A stretch of 7,547 bases of DNA from Betaproteobacteria bacterium (GTDB lineage Bacteria; Pseudomonadota; Gammaproteobacteria; Burkholderiales; SG8-41), in assembly GCA_021300125.1 (NCBI GenBank), contig JAJTHX010000210.1, positions 1 to 7,547 on the forward strand, in the 5' to 3' direction. This document shows, in pieces, positions 1-6,451 of the stretch. The notes under the pieces were generated by a model. That model made no database searches and had not been told where the DNA came from. It was given only the letters and a program-made list of their open reading frames with translations. A program made the position numbers and the translations under genes. Every line of letters starts with the position of its first letter. Within the stretch, counting starts at the first letter, position 1.

Positions 1-981
1 CTGCGCCAGCAGCGGCGCGATGCGCGCGATGTAGACCGCGCCGCGCAGGGTCAGGAAAATCGGCCCGGCATCGCGCAGATCGGGATGCGCCTGCTCGACC
101 TGCACGCCTGCACCCGCGAGCTTCTCCGCCACCGCATCGATCATCGCGCGCACTTCGCGATCCACCACCGGCGCGATGCCGAGATCATGGCTGACCGCAA
201 CACGCAGCGGCCTTTGCGCTTGCGCGGCGCAGGCCGCGAAGGACGGCAGCGCATCGCGCGGGGACAGCGGGTCGCGGACATCGAAGCCCGCCTCGGCATC
301 GAACATCAGCGCGACATCGGCGACGGTGCGGGCCATCGGACCTTCAACCGACAGTGGATTGAAGGGCTGTTTCTGCAGCCGCGCCACCATGCCCGGGCTG
401 GGGCGCAGGCCGCTCACCCCGCAGAATGCGGCCGGTGTGCGGATGCTGCCGCCGAAGTCGTTGCCGGTGGCGAGCCAGACCTGTCCCGCCGCCAGCGCCG
501 CGGCGCTGCCGCCGGAAGATCCGCTGGCGCTTTTGCGCACATCCCAGGGATTGCGCGTGGTGCCGAAGACATCGTTGAAGGTATGGCCGCCGGCGGCGAA
601 TTCCGGCAGGTTGGTCTTGCCGATGACGATGGCGCCATGGGCCTCCAGCCGCTGCACCACCGGGTCGGAAGCCGGCGCGATGCGCTGCTCGAACACCTTC
701 GAGCCCGAAGTGCAGCGCAGGCCCTCGACATCGGTGTTGTCCTTGACCGCGATCGGCAGCCCGTGCAGGAAGCCGGCGGGCCTCGCCTCGCGGGGCGCGT
801 TCATGAGCCGCCGCGCCTGATCGCGGGCGCGCTCGAAGGCGGTGGTCACCATCGCGTTGATGCGCGGATTGGTCTGTTCAATTCGCTGTTCAGCCGCATC
901 AATCAATTCCAGCGGCGACACATCTCCCGCAGCGAGCCGCCCCACGGCCTCGCCGGCCGTCCACCTGATGAATTCGTCCAT
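1..981 (-). CDS. Amidase-signature family hydrolase (partial, C-terminus beyond window)
   Basis: Hydrolyses a carboxamide (or related C-N bond) to an acid and ammonia or amine, probably in the cytoplasm since no signal peptide is visible. The first 327 residues are in the window and the frame is still open at base 1; family members are usually 450-500 aa. The Ser-cisSer-Lys triad is complete: Lys80 in AVKDN, cis-Ser155 in SGSSGGS, and nucleophile Ser179 in GNDFGGSIRTPA. The 75- and 24-residue spacings match those of fatty acid amide hydrolase. The chosen ATG (979-981) has a strong Shine-Dalgarno run, GGGGGGAA at 985-992 read on the minus strand. GatA-type amidotransferase subunits share the fold. 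There is no gatB or gatC within the window, and the neighbours are catabolic, so a stand-alone amidase is the better call. Substrate specificity cannot be read. It is transcribed divergently from the ThDP-enzyme gene. Confidence 0.93.
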   Translation of the reverse strand, partial: MDEFIRWTAGEAVGRLAAGDVSPLELIDAAEQRIEQTNPRINAMVTTAFERARDQARRLMNAPREARPAGFLHGLPIAVKDNTDVEGLRCTSGSKVFEQRIAPASDPVVQRLEAHGAIVIGKTNLPEFAAGGHTFNDVFGTTRNPWDVRKSASGSSGGSAAALAAGQVWLATGNDFGGSIRTPAAFCGVSGLRPSPGMVARLQKQPFNPLSVEGPMARTVADVALMFDAEAGFDVRDPLSPRDALPSFAACAAQAQRPLRVAVSHDLGIAPVVDREVRAMIDAVAEKLAGAGVQVEQAHPDLRDAGPIFLTLRGAVYIARIAPLLAQ

Positions 982-1004
982 GCATTCCCCCCGATGAAGG
1001 CCGC

Positions 1005-1010
1005 AGTATA
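1005..1010 (-). promoter_or_regulatory. Candidate -10 element for the amidase gene
   Basis: Read on the minus strand this is TATACT, five of six matches to the sigma70 -10 consensus, about 24 bp upstream of the amidase ATG. That would give a leader of roughly 15-20 nt, enough to hold the GGGGGGAA ribosome binding site. No good -35 box lies at 16-18 bp, so the promoter is weak, activator-dependent or absent. The plus-strand side of the same 96-bp divergent region shows no convincing promoter for the ThDP-enzyme gene. Confidence 0.3.
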
Positions 1011-1077
1011 GCGACCACGGACAGGCCGGCATGTTAGGCTTGCGCTCCCGTTTTTCACGACCTGCCAGGACCCGAAC

Positions 1078-2775
1078 ATGACGGCAAAATCCGCCACCCG
1101 CCCGCTGATGCAGACCGGCGCGCAAATCCTTGTTGACTCGCTGATCACCCAAGGTGCGAAGCTTGCATTCGGCGTGCCCGGGGAGTCCTACCTCGCAGTG
1201 CTCGATGCCATCCACGAGCGCGGCGACGAATTCAAATTCGTGATCTGCCGCCAGGAAGGCGGCGTCACCAACATGGCCGATGCCTACGGCAAGCTCACCG
1301 GCCAGCCCGGCATCGCCTTCGTCACCCGCGGCCCCGGCGCCACCAACGCCTCGATCGGCGTGCACACCGCGCACCAGGATTCGACGCCGCTGATCCTGTT
1401 CATCGGCCAGGTCGGCAATGACGTGGTCGAGCGCGAAGCCTTCCAGGAAATCGACTTCCGCCGCATGTTCGGCCCGATGACCAAATGGGTCGCGCAGATC
1501 GACCGCGCTGACCGCGTTGCCGAATACGTGAGCCACGCTTTCCATGTCGCCACCGCGGGCCGCCCCGGACCAGTGGTGCTGGCGCTGCCCGAGGACATGC
1601 AGACCGAGATGGCGCCGGCCTCCAACGCTGGTCGCTACCAGCGCGTTGCCGCCAACCCCGGCGAATACGATATGCACCGCCTGCGCGACCTGCTCGGCAA
1701 GGCGAAAAAACCGCTGATGATGGTGGGCGGCGGCGGCTGGAGCAGACAGGCCAGCGAAGACATCCTGGCCTTCGCCCGCGCCTTCAACCTGCCGGTCTGC
1801 GCGTCCTTCCGCTGCCAGGATCTGGTGGACAACCGTGATCCGCACTACGTCGGCGACGTGGCCGTGGGCCTCAACCCGAAGCTCGCCGAGCGCATCAAGG
1901 CCAGCGACCTGCTGCTGGTGGTGGGCGCCCGCCTCGGCGAATGGACCACCGCCAACTACACGCTGGTGGACATCCCCAGGCCCGCGCAGAAGCTGGTGCA
2001 CGTGCACGCCGGCGCCGAGGAGCTCGGCCGCGTCTACCAGGGTGAGCTGCTGATCAACAGCGGCATGCCGGAATTTGCCGCCGCCGCGAAAAAACTCGCG
2101 CCGGTGAAGCCGGCCTGGGATGCGTGGACGAAGGAAGCGCGCGCCGACCTCGAGGCCTGGCAGCAGCCGGTGAAGGTGCCGGGCAAACTCAACATGAGCG
2201 AAGTCATGGCTTACCTGCGCAAACGCCTGCCCGCGGAGACCATCGTCACCAACGGCGCCGGCAACTTCGCGATCTGGGTGCACCGCTTCTACCCCTACCC
2301 CGGCTTCCGCACCCAGCTGGCGCCGACCAGCGGCGCGATGGGTTACGGCGTGCCTTCCGGTGTCGCCGCGAAAATCGTGCATCCGGAACGGCCGGTGATT
2401 TCATTCTCGGGCGACGGCTGTTTCCTGATGAACGGCCAGGAACTCGCCACCGCCGCGCAATATGACGCGAAGGTGATCTTCATCGTCGTCAACAACGGCA
2501 TGTACGGGACCATCCGCATGCACCAGGAAAAAAACTATCCCGGCCATGTCAGCGGCACCCAGCTGAAGAATCCGGATTTCGCCGCGCTGGCTCGCGCCTA
2601 CGGGCTGCATGGCGAGACCGTGGACAAGACGGAAGACTTCGAGACCGCCTTCGAGCGCGCCTGGTCAGCCAAGACCGCGGCGCTGATCGAATGCCGCGTC
2701 GATCCGGAAGCGATCACGCCGCGCACCACGCTGTCGGCAATCCGTGAGGAAGCGAAGAAAAGCAAAAAAGGCTGA
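1078..2775 (+). CDS. Thiamine-diphosphate-dependent enzyme, acetolactate synthase large-subunit superfamily
   Basis: A 565-aa ThDP enzyme of the acetolactate synthase/oxalyl-CoA decarboxylase superfamily, which decarboxylates 2-oxo acids or joins them through a ThDP-bound intermediate. The N-terminal PYR domain (about 10-180) has FGVPGES at 31-37 and CRQEGG at 57-62, with Glu60 as the glutamate that activates the cofactor. The central domain (about 200-345) and the C-terminal PP domain (about 375-545) follow. The Mg/ThDP motif begins at GDG 445-447 and ends at the Asn pair 472-473. The central domain reads GARLGEW (283-289) where acetohydroxyacid synthases have GxRFDDR, and no regulatory small subunit is adjacent. 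Branched-chain amino acid synthesis is therefore unlikely. Glyoxylate carboligase lacks the activating Glu, so Glu60 also argues against that enzyme. The ATG is preceded by AGGA at 1067-1070 with a 7-nt spacer. It is the first gene of the plus-strand string. Confidence 0.92.
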   Translation: MTAKSATRPLMQTGAQILVDSLITQGAKLAFGVPGESYLAVLDAIHERGDEFKFVICRQEGGVTNMADAYGKLTGQPGIAFVTRGPGATNASIGVHTAHQDSTPLILFIGQVGNDVVEREAFQEIDFRRMFGPMTKWVAQIDRADRVAEYVSHAFHVATAGRPGPVVLALPEDMQTEMAPASNAGRYQRVAANPGEYDMHRLRDLLGKAKKPLMMVGGGGWSRQASEDILAFARAFNLPVCASFRCQDLVDNRDPHYVGDVAVGLNPKLAERIKASDLLLVVGARLGEWTTANYTLVDIPRPAQKLVHVHAGAEELGRVYQGELLINSGMPEFAAAAKKLAPVKPAWDAWTKEARADLEAWQQPVKVPGKLNMSEVMAYLRKRLPAETIVTNGAGNFAIWVHRFYPYPGFRTQLAPTSGAMGYGVPSGVAAKIVHPERPVISFSGDGCFLMNGQELATAAQYDAKVIFIVVNNGMYGTIRMHQEKNYPGHVSGTQLKNPDFAALARAYGLHGETVDKTEDFETAFERAWSAKTAALIECRVDPEAITPRTTLSAIREEAKKSKKG

Positions 2776-2785
2776 CCATTCATTT

Positions 2786-2861
2786 ACAGGATGGACAGGA
2801 TAAGCAGGATAAAAGCGTTTTAGTCGTTTGGTGTTCATCCTGTAAATCCTGCCCATCCTGT
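2786..2861. repeat. Inverted repeat built from CAGGAT units at 9-bp steps
   Basis: The left arm holds three (A/G)CAGGAT units starting at 2786, 2795 and 2804. The right arm holds three complementary ATCCTG(T/C) units starting at 2837, 2846 and 2855. Folded on each other, the arms (2786-2810 and 2837-2861) match at 21 of 25 positions around an AT-rich 26-nt loop. Six T residues at 2869-2874 follow the stem by about 8 nt, so the transcript could form a terminator- or attenuator-like hairpin between the ThDP-enzyme gene and the next gene. The composition differs from the flanking genes. Similar ATCCTGTAAATCCTG-type interspersed repeats are remembered from other proteobacterial genomes, but this could not be checked here. 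The unit length of three codons gives open frames through the element, but nothing suggests it is translated. Confidence 0.8.
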
Positions 2862-2890
2862 TCATTTGTTTTTTCGTAGCAAAGGTTTTT

Positions 2891-3847
2891 ATGGCCCTGT
2901 TCCTGAACGAAGACAACGTCAAGCAACTGATCACCATGCCGCTCGCGCTGGAGCAGGTCGAGCGCGCGCTGCGTGACCGCGCGCTGGGCAAGGCCACTGA
3001 CCTGCCTCGGGCACGCATCCAGACGGCGGCGGGCATCCAGCACATGCTGCAAGCCGCGGCCCCGGAGCTGGGGTACATCGGTTTCAAGTACTACTTCAGC
3101 CCGCCCGGCAAACGCGGCGCGACCTATGTGCACCTGATCAGCATGGCGTCCGGCAAGCTCGAGGCCATCGTCGAGGCGGTGTGGCTGGGCATGATGCGCA
3201 CCGGTGCCGCCAGCGGCGTGGCGTCGAAGGTGCTGGCCAATCCCGGGGCCACCATGCTGGCGCAGATCGGCGCCGGCTTCCAGGGCATGGGCCAGCTCGA
3301 AGCCGTGGTCACCGCGCTGAACATCCGCGAGGCCCGCGTCTATGCGCGCACCCGTGACAAGCTCGAGGCCTGGTGCAAGAAGATGGGCGACAAGCTGGGC
3401 ATCCCGGTGCTGCCGGCCCACTCCGCGCCCGAAGCCATTGCCGGCGCGCAGGTCGTCAACATCATGACCAAATCCACGACGCCGGTGATCGACGGCGACT
3501 GGCTTGAGCCCGGCCAGCATGTCAACGCGGCCGGCTCCAACGCGCTGTCACGGCGCGAGATCGACGCCAAAGCCGTCAGCCGCGCGACACTGATCGCCGT
3601 CGATTCACGCGGCACCGCGCGCAATGAATGCGGCGACCTGATCGCCGCGGTCGAGACCGGCAAATTCAGCTGGGATGTATTGCCCGAAATCGGCGAGATC
3701 CTCACCGGCCGCACACCGGGTCGCCGGCACCAGGACGACATCACGCTCTACGAATCCCACGGCATGGGCATCCAGGACATTTACACCGCAGCGAAGCTGG
3801 TCGAGCTGGCTCGCGCACGCAAGGTCGGCACTGAATTGCCGATGTAA
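2891..3847 (+). CDS. Ornithine cyclodeaminase/mu-crystallin family protein, probable NAD(P)-dependent imine reductase or amino acid dehydrogenase
   Basis: A 318-aa cytoplasmic protein of full family length. The substrate region has Lys66 in GFKYYF, the position of the conserved carboxylate-binding lysine, and MRTGAASG at 102-109. The Rossmann motif is IGAGFQG at 126-132. Where true ornithine cyclodeaminase has its catalytic aspartate (NAVGGD), this protein reads NAAGSN at 212-217, so Asn217 replaces the Asp. Family members without that Asp, such as mu-crystallin and other ketimine reductases, work as imine reductases or amino acid dehydrogenases. That activity is inferred here, while proline formation from ornithine is unlikely. 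The ATG follows AAAGG (2881-2885) with a 5-nt spacer. It lies 115 bp after the ThDP-enzyme gene, across the CAGGAT repeat, and 50 bp before the dehydrogenase gene. A 2-imino/2-oxo acid intermediate shared with the ThDP enzyme is possible but not shown. Confidence 0.9.
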   Translation: MALFLNEDNVKQLITMPLALEQVERALRDRALGKATDLPRARIQTAAGIQHMLQAAAPELGYIGFKYYFSPPGKRGATYVHLISMASGKLEAIVEAVWLGMMRTGAASGVASKVLANPGATMLAQIGAGFQGMGQLEAVVTALNIREARVYARTRDKLEAWCKKMGDKLGIPVLPAHSAPEAIAGAQVVNIMTKSTTPVIDGDWLEPGQHVNAAGSNALSRREIDAKAVSRATLIAVDSRGTARNECGDLIAAVETGKFSWDVLPEIGEILTGRTPGRRHQDDITLYESHGMGIQDIYTAAKLVELARARKVGTELPM

Positions 3848-3865
3848 ATCGCCCCTCTGCATAAT
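3836..3865 (+). promoter_or_regulatory. Candidate sigma70 promoter before the dehydrogenase gene
   Basis: TTGCCG (3836-3841, four of six matches to the -35 consensus) and CATAAT (3860-3865, five of six to the -10) are separated by 18 bp. The predicted start near 3871 gives a leader of about 27 nt to the ATG at 3898. The 50-bp intergenic region is strikingly AT-rich for this genome and holds the small palindrome TTTATTGATAAA at 3883-3894. The dehydrogenase and the unknown gene after it may therefore be expressed separately from the upstream genes. Confidence 0.35.
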
Positions 3866-3897
3866 TCATTTAACTCCTTGTTTTTATTGATAAATTA

Positions 3898-4800
3898 ATG
3901 AACGTCGCAGACCGTATCGGCTTCGTGGGCATCGGCGCCATGGGCACACCGATGGCGGGCAATCTTGCCAGGGCAGGCTACACGCTGGTGGTGTTCGATC
4001 TCGATGCAGAACGCACCGCGGCACTGGCATGCGAGCACGGTGTCACCGTCGCGGAAAGCCTCACCGATCTCGGCGCACAGGTACAAATCGTCATCACCAT
4101 GCTGCCCGACGGCAAGGCCGTGCGCAGCGTGCTGTGCGGTGCGCAGGATTCATTCAAGGACTGCATCCTCGAACGCGCCGCCAAGGGCACGCGGGTCATC
4201 GACATGAGCTCGTCCTCGCCGATGCAGACGCGCGAGCTCGGCGCGCTGCTTGAGAAGCGCGGCTTTCCCTGCATCGACGCGCCGGTGTCCGGCGGCGTCA
4301 AGGGCGCCGTCAACGCCACGCTGGCGATCATGGCCGGCGGCGATATCGCGATCTTCGAATACGTGAAACCGATGCTGGAAACAATGGGCAGCGCGCTGTT
4401 CCACGCCGGGCCGCTGGGCGCCGGCCATGCGATCAAGGCGCTGAACAACTACGTGTCAGCGGCCGGACTCGCCGCGACCTGCGAGGCGCTGATTGCCGCG
4501 GAGCGATTCGGCATCGACCCTGCAGTCGCCACCGACATCATCAACGCCTCCAGCGGCATGAACAACACGACCAAAAACAAGGTCAAGCAGCAGATGCTCA
4601 ACGGCGCCTATGGCGCGGGCTTCGCCACCGGGCTGATGGCCAAGGACGTGCGCACCGCGCTCGAAGTCGCGAAGGCGATGGGCGGTCCCTCCGCCACCGC
4701 CGAGCACACCGCCGGCCTGTGGAATGCGATGGAGCACGAGGAAGGTTTTGCCATCGACCACACCGCGATGCACCGCTATCTGGCGAAACAGAAAAAATAA
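3898..4800 (+). CDS. NAD-binding 3-hydroxyisobutyrate dehydrogenase-like (beta-hydroxyacid dehydrogenase) family protein
   Basis: A 300-aa oxidoreductase of the beta-hydroxyacid dehydrogenase family, which includes 3-hydroxyisobutyrate dehydrogenase and tartronate semialdehyde reductase. The N-terminal Rossmann domain (about 6-170) starts with GFVGIGAMG at 8-16 and PMA at 18-20. Asp34, at the end of the second strand (VVFD), suggests NAD rather than NADP. The substrate loop DAPVSGGVKGA is at 127-137. The catalytic Lys180 lies in IKALNNY, with Asn183-184 just after it, and Lys249-Asp250 (LMAKD) is the conserved pair in the helical C-terminal domain. The ATG is fixed by the Rossmann strand beginning seven residues later. 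No Shine-Dalgarno is visible, and the leader is AT-rich and probably unstructured. The stop codon is 4 bp from the next start, so the two genes are likely cotranscribed and translationally coupled. The hydroxyacid substrate is not readable. Confidence 0.93.
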   Translation: MNVADRIGFVGIGAMGTPMAGNLARAGYTLVVFDLDAERTAALACEHGVTVAESLTDLGAQVQIVITMLPDGKAVRSVLCGAQDSFKDCILERAAKGTRVIDMSSSSPMQTRELGALLEKRGFPCIDAPVSGGVKGAVNATLAIMAGGDIAIFEYVKPMLETMGSALFHAGPLGAGHAIKALNNYVSAAGLAATCEALIAAERFGIDPAVATDIINASSGMNNTTKNKVKQQMLNGAYGAGFATGLMAKDVRTALEVAKAMGGPSATAEHTAGLWNAMEHEEGFAIDHTAMHRYLAKQKK

Positions 4801-4804
4801 ACCG

Positions 4805-5848
4805 ATGGAACCCTGGCAGGGCGGCGAGTCTGGCGACTGGGACACACTGCAGTCGGCACTGGCCGCCGCCTGTGTCAGCGACGGCCTGCCGCTGGTGCCA
4901 CCCACCGCGCAACGTGTTGCAGCGATGCTCGCCAGCGGCGGCTGGCAGCACGGTGATGCAGTCGCGCTGGTCGCCCCGAGTTTTGAAACCGCCACCGCCG
5001 GCGACATCGCAATCTGCGCGGTACTGGCCGGCTGCACCCCTGACTGTTTTCCGGTGCTGGTCGCCGCGGTCGAAGCGATCGCCGATCCGCCGTTCAACCT
5101 GCTCGGCATCGCCACCACCACCGGTTCGGCCGCGCCGCTGATGATCGTCAACGGCCCGATCGCCGCGCGCATCGGGCTCAACGCTGCCGGCAATGCGCTG
5201 GGTGCCGGCGCACGTGCCAACATGACTCTGGGCCGTGCGCTGACCCTGATCCTGCTCAATGTCTGCGGCGCCAGGCCCGGCGAAACCGACATGGCCACGC
5301 TGGGTCAGCCGGCGAAGCGCGGCCTCTGCTTCGCCGAGAACAGCGCGGAAAGTCCGTGGGCACCGCTGCATGTCGAACGCGGCTTTGCCGCGGAAGACAG
5401 CGTGGTCACCGTGGTCGGCATCGCCGGCACGGTCGAAGTCAACGACTCCGACAGCACCACGGCCGCCGACATGGCGCAGACCTTCGCGCAGTCGATGCTG
5501 ATTGCCGGTGTCACCGGCGGCTCAGGCCTGCTCGGCGGCGGCGAACCGCTGTGCCTGCTGCCACCGGAATGGGCCGCCGCATTCGCGCAAGACGGTCTCG
5601 ACAAGGCCGCAGCCAAACGCGCGATCTGGGAACATGCCGCGCTGGATGCGGAGAAACTGCCGCCCGCCCTGCGTCAGCGCCGCCTCGCCGCAGCCGAACC
5701 CGGCGCAGACGTTCTGCGTGTCGCAGAGCGCCCGGAGGACCTGATGATCGTGGTGGCCGGCGGTGTCGGCCGCAAGGCGGCTTATCTGCCGACCTGGGGC
5801 GGCAGCACGCGGGCGGTCAGCCGCAGGGTTCGCAATGGCGGTAAGTAA
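4805..5848 (+). CDS. Conserved protein of unknown function with DGLPLVPPT and NGPIA motifs
   Basis: A 347-aa protein, probably cytoplasmic, with no signal peptide or clear membrane segment. Its motifs are DGLPLVPPT (26-34), NGPIA (116-120), GARANMTLGRA (135-145), NVCGARPG (152-159), CFAENSAESPW (175-185), PLHVERGF (187-194), and a C-terminal stretch VVAGGVGRKAAYLPTWGG (316-333). These resemble a family recalled from environmental proteobacteria and actinobacteria, usually annotated as hypothetical and sometimes linked to UGSC-type (seleno)proteins. That link is memory, not a search. Cys175 next to Glu178 and His189-Glu191 looks like a possible metal or catalytic site, but this is speculation. 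The start chosen is the ATG 4 bp after the dehydrogenase stop. An upstream in-frame ATG at 4724 would only add 27 residues overlapping that gene. The ribosome site is weak, as expected for translational coupling. It is convergent with the lipoprotein gene. Confidence 0.8.
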   Translation: MEPWQGGESGDWDTLQSALAAACVSDGLPLVPPTAQRVAAMLASGGWQHGDAVALVAPSFETATAGDIAICAVLAGCTPDCFPVLVAAVEAIADPPFNLLGIATTTGSAAPLMIVNGPIAARIGLNAAGNALGAGARANMTLGRALTLILLNVCGARPGETDMATLGQPAKRGLCFAENSAESPWAPLHVERGFAAEDSVVTVVGIAGTVEVNDSDSTTAADMAQTFAQSMLIAGVTGGSGLLGGGEPLCLLPPEWAAAFAQDGLDKAAAKRAIWEHAALDAEKLPPALRQRRLAAAEPGADVLRVAERPEDLMIVVAGGVGRKAAYLPTWGGSTRAVSRRVRNGGK

Positions 5849-5938
5849 ACAGTTAAGTTCCAACCGAACCTATCTGTTGCCAATCACAACGCTAACTTTC
5901 ATCACTCCAATTCGTCTCGTTAGGTGGCCGCCCAATAA

Positions 5939-6358
5939 CTAATCTTTGCAGCCATCACTTGGCCCCACTTTTGTTCTTCCAAATGACCAATGAGTCATGC
6001 TCGGGCCATCTGCGTAACCCGAAATGACAATACAAGCTCCGGTTGGAATACGCGCCTCAGATTGCAAAACAAGTAACGTTCCATCATTTTTTTGAATTTG
6101 GTAGTGATAATGCTCCGGGGTATCACCGCCCAGCCTGCCCTGGATCGCGAGACCAGTTCCTTGAATGGGGATGACAATATAAATGGGTTTGCCGTCAGGC
6201 CCTATGACAACTGGACCAGAAGGGCTGAACGTACTAGCCACGACGCGACCCACAGCAGTTCCAGGCCAATCTGTTCCGCGCCCGAATCGAGAATAAGGCC
6301 CTCCGCATCCCGCAAGTAATGCAACAAACAGAAATGCGAAGCCAAAATTTTTATTCAT
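5939..6358 (-). CDS. Small predicted lipoprotein in a low-G+C island
   Basis: The product is 139 aa. It begins MNKNFGF, followed by a hydrophobic stretch and the lipobox LLAGC with the lipidated cysteine at residue 18, so it should be exported and anchored to the outer or inner membrane. The mature part has a Gly/Pro-rich stretch with PDGKPIY. A C-terminal part follows, with YHYQIQKNDGTLLVLQ and IPTGACIVISGYADG, that looks like a small beta domain similar in flavour to the tail of SlyB-type lipoproteins, though without a glycine zipper. The internal ATG at 6356-6358 is preferred because it places the lipobox correctly. An upstream ATG at 6427 would add 23 residues that spoil the signal peptide. 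The ribosome site is weak. Base composition (about 37-47% G+C) is far below the neighbours, suggesting horizontal acquisition. No specific function is recognised. Confidence 0.75.
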   Translation of the reverse strand: MNKNFGFAFLFVALLAGCGGPYSRFGRGTDWPGTAVGRVVASTFSPSGPVVIGPDGKPIYIVIPIQGTGLAIQGRLGGDTPEHYHYQIQKNDGTLLVLQSEARIPTGACIVISGYADGPSMTHWSFGRTKVGPSDGCKD

Positions 6359-6451
6359 TTCGCTACAGCAATTAAAGCTTGAATTACCAAATCTACGCAT
6401 CCAGTTAGCCAACATCCCGTGCTGCATAACTAAGTAGACCTAAGATGTAAT

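Noticed and set aside
85..1011. A long plus-strand open frame of 308 codons.
   Set aside because: It is opposite the amidase gene, whose triad motifs are clear on the minus strand. Its Arg/His/Ala-rich composition is typical of an antisense frame in high-G+C DNA.
2780..3520. A minus-strand open frame of 246 codons running through the CAGGAT repeat and the 5' half of the cyclodeaminase-family gene.
   Set aside because: It is the antisense of a gene with clear family motifs, and the repeat part only reads as low-complexity Leu-Ser-Cys units caused by the 9-bp period.
4724..4804. An upstream start at 4724 for the unknown 347-aa protein.
   Set aside because: The 27 added residues overlap the dehydrogenase gene in another frame and are Arg/Lys/Thr-rich with no family-like motif. 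The ATG at 4805 gives the 4-bp spacing expected of coupled genes.
5852..5942. Possible integron attC site next to the lipoprotein gene: GTTAGGT at 5919-5925 fits GTTRRRY, and CTAAC at 5892-5896 can pair with it.
   Set aside because: The left partner CGCTAAC does not fit RYYYAAC, the interval of about 22 nt is too short for an attC stem, no paired inner boxes are seen, and there is no matching site on the other side of the gene.
5935..6433. An 8-bp direct repeat, ATAACTAA, at 5935-5942 and 6426-6433, flanking the lipoprotein gene like a target duplication.
   Set aside because: In about 600 bp of AT-rich sequence a few 8-bp matches are expected by chance, the low-G+C island extends beyond both copies, and no terminal inverted repeats or transposase lie between them.
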